Source: Bugula neritina
Taxonomy: Eukaryota > Bryozoa > Gymnolaemata > Cheilostomatida > Bugulidae
Assembly (NCBI GenBank): GCA_964035545.1
Contig: OZ037767.1
Span: forward strand, 22,611,128 to 22,675,127
Length of the DNA stretch: 64,000 bases
Direction of reading: 5' to 3'
In this document: positions 27,166-39,200 of the stretch, piece after piece
How the letters are laid out: every line of letters starts with the position of its first letter
Position numbering within the stretch: the stretch's first letter is position 1
The notes under the pieces: model-generated
The model's input: the letters and a program-made list of their open reading frames with translations, nothing else
Databases searched by the model: none
What the model was told of the DNA's origin: nothing
Position numbers and translations under genes: made by a program

Positions 27166-30100
27166 GTAATGTATATATAATGTATATATAATGTATATAT
27201 ACAGCTAATTAATACATTTTTGTGCTAATAATTTTGTCTGAAGAGTAATTCTCTCTTCAATTGCATTGCCATTAATATTTTGTGTCCATGTAATTTACTT
27301 CCTCCATAAACTTGCATGTGCCTATGTATATACATTGTAGCTTGAAGAAAGGAATGATTTGTACAATGAGCTGCAAGCCAGTTACGGTATGTTTTATAAC
27401 TTGATAGTTTTATGCTTTACTTTGTATAGTATAATAAAACTTGATGGTTAGTCGATAGTTACTAAATTTGATAGTATGTTGACCACCACACTATAAATAA
27501 TAGTGTTGCAGTTTTTACTATACTTTAAAGCACTAGTTTTAATAGATGAACATATATAAGCAGCTATCATGATATATTTTATCTAAAATATGCTTATATA
27601 TTATAGATGAAAATGCTAACAAGCATTCTCTGGTGCAAACTCAGTTATTAAATGAGGGAGAGAAGATGAAATTAAAAGAGGTATGTAAATCAAAATATTT
27701 TATTAAAGTTCTTGCATCTCTCGGGTCATTCTAATGCATAACCGATGGCGATGGCGGTAGGTAGCGCCACTTGAAAACTCAATACCAATGAATGCCAACA
27801 AATTGCACAGGGTAGCTGTTATATAAAATGGCCAGGTAATCATTAGTTTGATATGTTGGGGTTTCTCACTGTAACTTGAAATATTTTTGTCATTGAAATT
27901 AAAGTAAAGAAGTAAAAGTTACTGTAAATCAATTTCAAAGAAAATATACTTGATGCTCTTCATTTTTTTAAATTTTATGATGTAGAGTCATGGCTAAAAA
28001 TATGTGTTGGCAGCATATAGTTTAATTGAATACAACTAATATGCGTAAAGAAAAGTGAAATTCTAATGAATTAAACAACTAAAACTTTAAAGCAAAAAAT
28101 AGAACCTACTGTGCATAATATTTTTAAGCATTTTATGTTTATTAGTTTTATTCTAAACACGAATAAAATCAGTTTTAAAAGTCCATTGTTAACCTCTGCT
28201 TAAATAAGGTGCTTCAAATTTAGATTTTAATTCTAGATTTATCATAATTTGATTTTCACTTTGATTTTGTTTTTAGACAAGTCGAATTTTAATATTTTGT
28301 ACTTCTTTATGCTTGAGTAAACCCTACAAACCATAAGCTAAACATTCCTATGCTTATAGGCAGAGCTGACTGCTACAATAGACGAGCTTATTACTTCTAA
28401 AAATTCAGAATTATCTGAAGCTCAGCATAAACTAGACGTAACTGTTGCTGCTAGTAAGAACACTGAAGAGTCACTAAAGAATGCAATGCAAAAAGTAGAG
28501 AAACAACTTTTAGACTGCCAGTCTGAGTATGTATATGTGTGTAAACTATTACCTATAAAAATAGCTGTTCAATGAAACTCAATTATTTCTTGTTTAGGTA
28601 ATTAATAGTTCCGTGCACAATAATTGATATATAAGCTAGCTCTGCATATAAATTTCGTTCCTTGTGCTTAGTTTTGGCTATAATTTTGAAAAAAATACCT
28701 ATTACATGCTACAGCTCTAATTCTTACTTGTAGTGTGATTGGAAATGTGATAATTGTGTTTTGTGAATTTAAAGCAATCATTGTTATCATGATTGTGTTA
28801 CAGTATATATCAAATAGCTTGCCTGTTTGTAGGTTAGCAGCAACAAATGCCAACTTGGAAAATGTTAAAAACATGCATGAAGTGGCAGTCACTGAGAGGG
28901 GTAACATTTTGCTAACATTAGCCTAAATTGTCTGGAAAGTACTATAATTCTTAGCAGCTCTTAAAATTTGCCTGCTTGAACATTAATATATTTTTATTTT
29001 TAAAATCTGATTAATCCACCTGCTCTCTAATGAAATATATGGGCATAAACAGTGTGAAGGTGCCACGCGATGCATATTAAACATCAGTAAAAATCATATT
29101 TTGCTACTTAGTATTTTTGAAAGTAATTACAAAGCTATATTATTTTATAAAACAACCAAAATAATTAATTGAAACACTTATACAATTTTTATTGTTTTAG
29201 ACTTGCTCTAAACATTAAGTACTTAATTCACCTATGCAGCTTTATTCATTTGAAAAATGCATAAGCATGAAAGCTACTGCTTTTTACTTCAGATAATTTC
29301 CAGGAAAGTCTCATAAAAAGTGAGAGTGCTATACTGGAACTGTCTTCAGTAAAGGTGAGAAATTGTGTTGGTGCGCACGTGCATGCATGTATAGTTGTTT
29401 ATATAAGTATTTATTATTGTTGCTTCCCACAGTGCTCAACATAATATATTATTATACATAGCTATAGTTAGTAGCTTCAGTTAGTTTCAAATTTCAATTG
29501 AAAATTATATTAAACTAGCTTATACTTTACTTTAGACACAACTGGAGCAAAACTTTAGTTTTCTAAAAAGTGAGTTTACTGAGAAAGAAGGCACTTTGAA
29601 AAAAGTTGAAGAAGATTTTGAGAATGAGCGCAACACCAATAGTGTGACAATGGTATGAGCTAATTTAGCTAATAATTTGAAAAACGATCAAGTGGTCACA
29701 TATAGATGTGCACAATAGCTCAATATGCTGTCTATTGATTGCATGAGGTTCCGCATTCGAAGATGATGTCTACACTTTTTATTATTTATCTAATATGTTG
29801 CATACAATAACTATGGCTGCATGCATAGTTACTACTTGTACAAAGTGCCTACTAATTATATAGCCTTGTATGACCTATAATTAGTATTACTGCCAGACCA
29901 ACTTTAAATTATAGAGACTGCAAAATAAATGATTGGTTAGGGACCCACTTTTTATACACTTGATGTGTGCTGCGATTCAATGAATCAGTTTCACTTTCTA
30001 TCTTATTTGAAAACATGTAATAACTTCCTTCCATGACTATCTAATATAGTAGCTTATACCATATACTATACATAATACTGAAGTTTTAGCATGCTAATCT

Positions 30101-33100
30101 CATAGCCATCTTACTTGTTTCCTCGGATGGTGATGGGGCATGAGTTTTTTCATGCAGCTTTTATTATTTTATATCTACTCCGTTTCTAGCCATGCTACTT
30201 CATATTTTATTCATCAAGTTTTTTTTATTCACAAATTTGGTTTTGATTTTTTTAAAGTTATGTGCAATCGCAAATGCTTTTACTGTTGGAAAACCTACAT
30301 GCATACTTGTACAATGTACATATATTCACAATTTATGGTGAGACATATGACGGACAAGTGAGCCCATGTAATATGTACATTTTACCAAGTTTCGGCTCAG
30401 ATATGAGATTTTTTCATATCAATGAACAGTAGCCAACTTTCGTTGACTTGTTGCTTTACTGTTCCAGCAGTTAAGAAAAGCATGCCACTAGCACTGATTG
30501 CCTTGCTTGTGTATAAGTCAGTTTGTATACTGGAATTTGTTTGCCAGATTATTGTTCTTGGCTATTACTCAAGTATTTTATTTTAGTAAAGTGATATACT
30601 AAACACTTACAATTTTTGGTGTCGATTTTAAACTATTATACCTGATTGACATGCTGGTGCTACAGTGACATACTTGTTATACAGTTATAGTGACCAATAT
30701 TATTTAAAGAGTTGCCGAGTGTGGACTAGCCTATTATTTGTTCATATACACTATCATATCTGTATAGGTACTGTAAACTTGTTGATCACATGAGTATATG
30801 TTTTGACATCATCGCGTTGTGCTGTCTTGCTGTAGACTAAGCTTCATGATGAAATACTGGCTAAATCGCAGGAGATCTCACAACAGTCTCAACACATTGA
30901 ACACCTATGTGAAAAAACTTCAGAACTGGAGCTAAATATTTCAGAGTCTAAGGTATTCTATAAAGTTTAAATAACTTTACTTACACGGGCCCACAATTTA
31001 GGTAAAGCAAAACTTGCTTTCATAAATAACATGCTTTAGAGTTTTAAAGTGTGATAAGAAATTAAGGCCCAATAGGTTTTATCTTATTCTCAATTTCACT
31101 TCTTTCATTTAGTTGAAGTGTGAGGCTCTTGAAGTTGAATATGATGAACTTCGTACACTCTGCAAAACAAGAGAAGGAGAGCTTGCAGCTTGTAGGGAGA
31201 CCACTGAAGCACAATGGTAGGGCATAGCAAATAGAACTGAGCACATTGCAAGCTGTACTAGAATTGATGACGTAATGTAGTACTCTAAAATATATCGTAA
31301 TTATATAGCCATCATGTATTTATTTAAATATGTATTTTCCTTTTTTATTTTCAGTGCTGAGATCGCTAATTTAAACAAAACTTTGGAGCAAACATCTTTG
31401 AATGCTAATGCTGACCAAGGAGTTTTACAGCAATCTGTAAGTTTGAAACTGACAAGATCACCTGATACATATTAAGGTGTTGAGTTTCACTTTGTTTTGG
31501 TGATTTATTTTATTCAGTTAGCTTTTATGCAGCTCTGTACTACTAATTATTTCTCACCAAGTGTCACATCATATAAGGCAACATGTATATAAATTGCATT
31601 ATTATAATATGATTATAAATGAAAGTGTCTTAAAATTATTATTTTTAGTACAATAATGAGCTGTAGTATAATGCATTAGTGTTGAGATGTTTCAATATTT
31701 ATGAATCCTGTGTGTAATTAGCATGTAGAAAAATCTGTCTCAAATTGTTTACAGATCGCCCAGTTGAACTCTGAGCTGAACTCACAGAGACAAGCTTATA
31801 GTAAAACGGTAGAACAACTAGAAGAAGAAATTCAAGCAGCTAAATCTAATGTAAGTTTTATAGTACAGTGATGATGGATTTTTCACGGTTTGTTTAATAA
31901 GGTTTCTATATAGTCGTTTATTTAATGTCTTTTTTCTGTTATTTTCTAAGGTTGATGTTTTGGCTAAAAAGTTGTCGGATGAGCAAACCCACAGTGCTGA
32001 GAGCATATCAACTCTGGAGAAGGCTTTGAAGACCCAAGAAAACGAACATGAGGTCAAGATTAAGCAGAAGATTGAGGCTTTCACGAAGGTGCAAGATCAA
32101 CTTCAGCGGCTGCTAGATGAGGCAGTTGCATCTCACCAGGAAAAACTTTCAGCTTTGCAAGATGCTATGAAAACTCAGAAAAAAGAGTATGAGGAATCGA
32201 TGCAATCAAAAACTGACGAATTTGCAAAAGCACAAAGTGAACTACAAAGTACATTGAGTGATACTGAGCGAAAACTTGAACTGGTGTGTAATGCTTTGCC
32301 TCGTTCATTCTTGATATTGTAATTAATAGGGGTGATTGTTTTTCTGTGTCTATACACTGGGTAAATTTTTAATTTTGCACTTTAGGAAATTCAGAAAGCG
32401 GAAGATCTTACTCAAGATCTTTCTATCACCAAACAGTCGTTAGAGAAAAGTCTGCAGGATAAGGTAATTTCAAATATTATAGTAAAAATATGGTATAATA
32501 TAGTATGCAGTTAGTGAAATCTATGGCTGTGATTTGCTAAATCATGTTGTAATTTCATATTTACACTATAAAGTTGTAGCCTATTGCTTATAATTGAAAG
32601 TAGCATTTTCTAGCTCTTCCTCAAATTGTAGTTGGATAAATTATTAGTTTGTCTCTATAAAATTTAGTGATAATGTTAAAATTTATTAAATAATATAATG
32701 AATGTTTATTTTAGAATACTGTGGTTTCTGCTTTGGCAAAGAAAACAGAGGAATGGCAGGATGTATCCAATAAACTTTTAGTCAAGGTTATAACCTTTAA
32801 AAGAAATTTAATTCTACATGTATATCTAACTTTTTTTATTTTAAAGTCATATTTTAGTGAATCAGACAAAGGCAAAGCTAATTTAACCCATTTTAATTTA
32901 TTTCGAAAAAATAGTGTTGTTCAATCTCCATATGATTAAGAACATAATTAACAAAGGCTGCAACTCCTTGTGCTACCACTATTTGTAGGATTGTGAGTTC
33001 AACAAATTAATGTCAGCTGTGCAGAATTTAAAATCGAGATGGGCTGCAGTAGCCACACCTCTTACACCTGCATCTACTCCAACTCATGTTCCTCAACAAG

Positions 33101-35199
33101 CGGCTGTCAAACCCACAACCTATGAATCACCATTCCACTCTGGCACAACTGCTATGCCCACAACTCCGACTTTTAAATCACTAACACCACAGAAAAACCC
33201 TTCGCTGGCTCACCACACTACTCCAAAGTCTAGCAGAGCTCTCAAAACTCCACCAAATTTTAGTACTCCACGCACTCCAAATTCTAGCCTAGTGAGTGTA
33301 AATTCACTTCATTGTAGAGAGTCAAATACTTTTAACTGTCACGCAATAAATGTTCGGAGACAAATATTATAATGAATAGAATATACTTTATGAATGTGGT
33401 TAGTAACTTATATTGTAATATGCTGTTATTTTATATTGTAGAATTACTTTGCTGTTAATAAATTAATTTTGTGTTGTTTGCTGCAGTTTTAGTACAACTT
33501 TGTCATATAAAAGGAGAGGCACTAACTAAACCAAAAAAGTTATCTTCTCTTTTTTGTATTTCTTTGAATAAGATTTGTTGACTATTATAGGATAACCCCA
33601 AAGGGATTTTGAGAAATGAAGGGTCAGCATCAAAACCAAATAGAGTAGTTTTCAGCACACCTATTGAACAGAGAAATGTTCCCTCTGATTCGGACACCTC
33701 TGTATTAGATATTGAGGTGAGTGTTGTGACCATTCAAATATACAATATCCTACTTCTGCTTCTATCTTTTTTACTTTTTGAGAATTAATTATTTCCATTC
33801 ATTCTACCATATTTAGGTATATAACCTATATAGGATTAGTAATGTAAGTACATGCCTCACATCAACAAACTAGATCAACAAGAATTTTACAATATGCTAA
33901 GCTATTTGAGGTTGACACTATATTTTTTCTACTACAAAAAAGTTACTCCTGATATCTGTACAGCTATTTGGCTAACGTAAGATTATAAATATGTAAAGTT
34001 TTGATACAATCTCGTTAAAATTGTACATTATTGGTTTTTTGCAGGTTGTCAATAAATCTTTTCAACTAAGATCAACTCCTGAGAGCAAAGCCTCAAACCC
34101 GTCACTGCTAGGGTCAGGAGGAGGTAGAGGCAGTGTGCTCACTACTCCAAGGAGACTCGGTGCAAGTCCTCACAGTCTGGGGGGTAACAAGCAGGTGTCT
34201 CTCACTCGACATGATCAGCTTAACAACTCTAACTGCTCAGCAATATCTTCACAGAGCAGTGACCGACTACCTAGATCTAGGATGATTAAAGTCAACAGTA
34301 AAAAGGTAATTTTCTGCTGAATTCAAGCTGCTTTTACATGCACAAATTTGCATTCCTATATTACATTTTATTTAAATTTAAACTAGCTTCAGGATTACCT
34401 ATAACATGAGTCAGATACAGACATTCAGGAACAAAAAAAGCATTTGTACAGTAATGAAGAAATACATGCAATAGTTTAGTTAGGTTGTTTCCTATTATGT
34501 ACCTTGATGTGCAAATATCTTACTTCTGTTTTTAGCGAGTTAGATCTGTAACTGGAATGTTGGGAAGGAAAGATGAGCCCGACTTGCTCACCAATGCAAT
34601 GGTATGTTAAAGGGTCATTCATATTTTTTCCTACTTACTTATTATTGTATTAGTTTAAAATGCCGCTTGGCAGTAATTATAAGGTTGAAAAAGAGCCACT
34701 TTTTACTGAATTTACTAGAAAAACTTGTAGTAATACCTAATACCTTTAATGTGTGACGAGCCGTGGCATTATATCTAGTGTTGAATAAGATACATGTACT
34801 GTGTTGAGGCAATTGTGACAAAGTACTATTGGTTCTTACATATGACATGTCATAGATACTCTAATCAAGCTTGAAACAATCTAGAACAGTTTTAGCTTTT
34901 TATATAGAAGTAGAAACATTTTTAAAAGTTAAATCACAATCATACAAAGTAATGCTTCATAAAATTAGATTATACTCTGCAATATTAAAATAAATTTAAG
35001 GTGTGATATGTACTTTAATTTTGTTACTCTTGTATATATTAAAATGCTGTTTGATTTACGCTAGATCGAGCTTAAAAATTTTATTTATTTCAATTGTTAG
35101 AAAAAACATAGAGTGGTTATAGATCATGGACATTCACTAAGTGCACCCAAACCTGTTCGAGAATCAGATTCGGATTGCTTCGGCTTTGGCTCTGATTGA
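22094..35199 (+). CDS. SYCP1: SYCP1-like synaptonemal complex transverse-filament protein
   Basis: Twenty-six coding exons: 22094-22228, 22892-23134, 23401-23505, 25000-25065, 25829-25896, 26274-26406, 26622-26691, 26841-26914, 27341-27386, 27607-27680, 28360-28526, 28833-28900, 29293-29354, 29536-29652, 30836-30952, 31113-31216, 31355-31436, 31755-31850, 31951-32283, 32386-32463, 32715-32786, 32989-33291, 33591-33716, 34045-34305, 34536-34601, 35101-35199. All phases close for 1,054 residues (human SYCP1 976). The protein has a polar head (about 1-126), a continuous coiled coil (about 127-770) and a Ser/Thr/Pro-rich basic tail. Identity rests on the start of the rod: [17 protein letters not shown] resembles the conserved SYCP1 block, and [20 protein letters not shown] aligns with the ATRHLCNLLKETC block of vertebrate SYCP1. 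SYCP1 links homologous chromosome axes in meiosis. A poly(A) signal AATAAA lies at 35368. Another coiled-coil family is the main alternative. Confidence 0.8.
22229..22470. repeat. (TAG)n trinucleotide tract in the first SYCP1 intron
   Basis: A pure (GTA)n run of roughly 35 units at about 22309-22417 is embedded in imperfect nTA triplets (AATACTAATAGTAAT type) that begin right at the donor of exon 1. Similar imperfect triplet sequence recurs at 22535-22740, 53140-53190 and 57741-57870. Confidence 0.95.
23506..24999. other. 1.5-kb SYCP1 intron with possible old tRNA-SINE remnants
   Basis: AT-rich intron. Two short stretches look like decayed tRNA-type promoters: GTCAGCTGGTAAACATC ... GGTTGAATCCCAAC near 24410-24470, and TAGCTTAGTGGCTTTAAGTGG ... 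GAGATTTGAATTC near 24830-24905. No tail matching the better SINE copies was found, so these are tentative. Confidence 0.35.
26990..27165. repeat. two (TA)n tracts flanking a ribozyme motif
   Basis: A short (AT)n tract at about 26989-27020 and a longer one at about 27073-27160 flank a unique 52-bp core. Because (AT)n is self-complementary, the two tracts can pair with each other and extend stem I of the hammerhead motif between them. Further TATATA-rich sequence continues to about 27200. Confidence 0.95.
27028..27072 (-). ncRNA. minimal type I hammerhead ribozyme motif
   Basis: Read on the minus strand, all core parts are present in order. Stem I 5' strand CTGTG (27068-27072) is followed by the invariant CTGATGA (27061-27067). 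Stem II GGGG/TCCC, with one G-U pair, closes an ACAAA loop. Then comes invariant GAA. Stem III ACAG/CTGT has a 3-nt loop and includes the A15.1-U16.1 pair. The GTC cleavage triplet has C17 opposite base 27033, and stem I closes with CACAG (27028-27032). Short-stem-III type I hammerheads are known in Penelope-like elements, retrozymes and some satellite DNAs. It is antisense to the SYCP1-like gene, so it would not cut that pre-mRNA. Cleavage activity is inferred, not shown. Confidence 0.85.
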
Positions 35200-36219
35200 T
35201 GTTATAACTATTCTTTGTTCAAATATTTAATTAAATGTTTTAAATTTTCAATTACTTACTTACATACTTGCTACAATTTTTTATTTAGTCTGTAAGCTGT
35301 TGTTGGAAACAGTTGTTATATCTTTCTAGTTATATTGACGCAACTTTATTTTTGTTTAACTGAAATCAATAAAATTTAAATTTAAAGTTAACCATTAAAT
35401 TTAAAGATCGAAATTAGCAAAAACTGTTCAATATTGTTGTGAATTTATGCTTCACTGCAATCAATGGGTTTATTTAATGAAAGCCACTTCGCCAGGTTTA
35501 CTAATTGCTAAGAGTTTATTTACTGCGAATAACACACAGCATAAAATGAATAACACTACTAACACAAACTGTTACATAATAGAGAGCTAACAATACACAA
35601 CTTTACACTAGCATTTCCAAGTCCTCTCTGCCGGCCACGCTGCCTAACGAGCTTCTACTACGTGTTTGCAGCTCCGCCTACTAGTTAATTGTCAGTCCTG
35701 TTTCATTGGCCAATACGATCAGGTCATCCTGATGGCATGATGCTAGCTGCATCATGTAACTGCCCGGCGAGAAGCATCCTCTCGATACAACTAATGTACT
35801 ACTAAAATCCACACAATAATATAATTAATAGACTATTAAAAACCCTTACAATATTACCATAAATTTAATGGTGCAAGTAAAATACTAATTTATTGTACGG
35901 TATACTTTATTTCTAGTAAACTACAAGAAACATAAAATGCATAAGATACATTAATAGTGTGTATTTTATTTTCCGTACTGTGTAGTTACCTCTGAAAAGA
36001 AAGCTACATACATATATGAACTATCTCGCAAAATATCAAGCAGCTGGAGAGCTGTTGAAATACTTCAACTCACTTAAAAATATTCATACTTCTAATTTCA
36101 ATAGCACAAAAATTAATGCAGTGTCTTAAAAATTTCCCGCAGTAATGTGCAGATGCAAATAAGTTAAGCTGGAATAAAACAGTATTGTGAAATATGTTTA
36201 AGTAGCGTTTTAAAACTGT
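35200..36219. other. tail-to-tail intergenic region (SYCP1-like / ankyrin-caspase)
   Basis: This holds the SYCP1 3' UTR with AATAAA at 35368 and candidate minus-strand poly(A) signals (TTTATT) near 35906 and 35965 for the caspase gene. A possible solo LTR occupies about 35435-35789. No further coding sequence is seen. Confidence 0.6.
35435..35789 (-). mobile_element. possible solo LTR
   Basis: A GC-richer block of about 355 bp stands out from its AT-rich surroundings. On the minus strand it begins TGTATCGAGAGG and ends AATTCACAACA, so it has TG...CA ends. It carries AATAAA near its 3' part, as LTR R/U5 regions do. I found no matching 5-bp target duplication and no internal retroelement sequence, so it remains tentative. 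Confidence 0.4.
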
Positions 36220-39200
36220 TTACTGCACTGCACAGCGGTGACTTTTTGGCACTTTATCAGAGGACTTGAAGATATTTCGAAGAGCAAGTCGTTTGTTCAT
36301 GGTGCTTCTAAATTCTGGAGTTTGTTTAACTTCACTTCCTTTAATCATTTCTGTTGTTTTTAGGAACACTCCATATATATCATCATTCTGTTCAGAATTC
36401 TGTAAATTTTCAGCTAGTTTTGGTATAAATACCCCTCTGTAAGCGAAATGACCATTGATAGTAGCAGATAGCACAGCAAAATCTGGGCCAGGCAAATCAA
36501 AATGAGCAACTGCCCTATCTAATAACGGTTGCGGTGGCCTGGGATCTACAATAAAAACACTAGCATTACATATTATAAAGCTTGAATAAACAAAACATTT
36601 GAGTTTGTCACAAAATAGCATGACATTTAACCAAATAATTGTAAAACATAACTTGTAGTGCACAACTTAGTCTTAAAAGGATAATTTTGAGTATATGAAA
36701 TCATTTGAAATTTCTAAAGTATACTGTGCATGGTGAAATAAAAGCTATGTAGACATTTAAAGATAATTATTATATTATGCTCTTGTTGTGATAAACTATT
36801 AAAATAAAGAGTCATATTACAATACCATGTGAATTTTTTAAAGGTATTATTTAATTAAAGCAAACTTTAATTATATGAGATCATTTAAAAAGGATCATTT
36901 ACAAAGTAATATAAAATTGTACATAAGTAAAATTTCTACTAATAATGTAACTTAAAAAAACTAAATATCAAATAGAATATGTGTATTTGAAATTACTATA
37001 CTTACCAGCAGATGAGTGTGCAAGAAGTTGCCTTTCGTGCATTTGACATGCTTGAACAATTAGTATCTATAAAAAACAAGGTACCCTGTTATTGAATAGC
37101 CTATATAATATTTATTATACATAAAGTCAGGATCCTCGAAGCCCCTGTGGTGTAGCAGCTAGCACGCCCGTTAGCAAAAAAAGCCTGTGGTTCAAATCCC
37201 AATTGGGGCAAAGGTTTTACAGGCTATGTCAACCTTGTGTTGCGAAAGTACTCTTAGGGAGTTAAGTGGCGAGTGGAGCCTATAAACCGACAGAGTACAA
37301 GGGGGCCAGTGCAGTTCTAGAGAGACCTGGGTGGGATGTTGTTAGGAATTCCAAAGCTCCTGTGGTGCAATGTTTAGCACTTCTGCTCGCAAGCCAGAGG
37401 TCTGTGGTTTGAATCCCATTGGGGGCAAAAGTTTTACACATGAGTTATTTACAGAGAGCTCTGATCAAATCTTTTGTAAGGCTACATGTTGGTGTTTCAA
37501 AAATAATATACTTTTGTCAGCATGTATTTCGTTTTTGACAACTTTGTACTTTGATAAAGGTACCCACCCACCTTTGGTTTATCATCTAGCTTTGGATTCT
37601 TCATTTGCAAAAGGATATCATTTATAGATAACCTCATATCATCTTTTGCCAAAACGCATCCTTTGTCTCCATGGCCCATAAAAGCAAGAACGAAACCCGA
37701 AATATCATCTGGTCTTATGGCTTCTAATATTTCTTCAAATATTTGATCTCGTGTCAGATCTCGATGGATCCTTGGTCTTATTTGAAATTGATCGTTCATG
37801 GTTTTCTGAAAGGCTTCCTTCTCACTTTCGGCACCCTCGCGGTCTTCTGTGATGTATATGATTGATACGATTGGTGCTGTTGGAAAGTAGTAGTAACCTT
37901 TTTGATTCTTGGCCCAACTCAATAGGTCTTGGATCTTTTCAGATGACCAAGCAAGCTGATGTGGGGTTTTTTTGTATTTGTTCTTTAGCTCAATAGATCT
38001 GCTGCGAACTTCCTCATCGGATACACTGAGAATAGCTTTGACAAGGTCGTAATGGTTGAGTCTAGCAGCAATGTGGAGAATTGTGTCACCATTGTCATCT
38101 TGATCGAAAAGTTCGTTTTGATCATAATTTTCTGGAACATAAACCAATATAAAGATATGCAATTTAAGCAGATTTATCTAATCTGTAACACACATAACCA
38201 CCAAATATTGTGATAAAACTAAATATCTAAATTATAAGAATACGACAAACTCCCACAGAAACAGCCACTGAAATCTAGCGAAGTTACTGATGAATGTACA
38301 TTTAGTAAGTACCTTGACTAACTTGTGCTGCCAATTCATTCAACAAATCAAGGTACGCAGTATGATTTGAATGAATTTCCACAAGGTAGGCTAGCAGAGA
38401 AATTCTTTCACTAAGTGTATTACTGCCTTGTTTTAGATGATGAATGGCAAGCACCTCTACGCTTTTGCCTTTCTTGTCTGGTACTCCAAACAGCTCTAAT
38501 TTTTCTTTTTTTTCTAAGCCTTCCAGCATGGCATTAAATATAATCGTTCCATTGCTGCCGATTGGAGCTTGGATAACCGTGCAATGATCAGAGTCTTTGG
38601 AAGACAACAATCGCATTCGCTGGTCGCTGGACAAATCTTGAAGCAATTGAATAACAGAGCTCCATTCTAATGCTTGATCTGTGAGAGATTTTAAGCTGTG
38701 CAGTGGACTGTTACCTTTCCCATCTTTGATTTGGCAGACTTTAAATCTTTGCTCGATGTCAACACATTGTAATAACATTCCGCTCATTTCTACATCATGG
38801 CTATAGAATGCCTCATGCAACATGGTTTTCTTGTTGATATTGTTGGGCACTGTTAAAAGTTGGTTCTTGTGGTCTTGAGACAGCTTAGTGAGAATATGTC
38901 TGACAATGATCAAATTACCACTTTTAACATCACTCTGGCTTGGTGTGCTGCCATATGTATAACTCAAAGTTGATAACAGCTTTAGTAAAACTAGAGAAGA
39001 TCCTGCAGCATCCAACATGATGTTGAGTGATTGTGTATACCCCTTTTTGGCAGCCATGTGTAAAGGACTCTCTCTGTTCAGTTCATCTGGAGAAAGAAAT
39101 AGATCCATTAAATTGCATCTGTATTTTTCTCCTAGGACATTATTTACTTGTTGGAAAACATCAAATGCATTGATTGAAGCGGCAACATGAAATGCAGTGT

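Noticed and set aside
26920..27191. Open frames rich in Tyr-Ile repeats
   Set aside because: They are translations of the (TA)n tracts around the hammerhead motif, not proteins.
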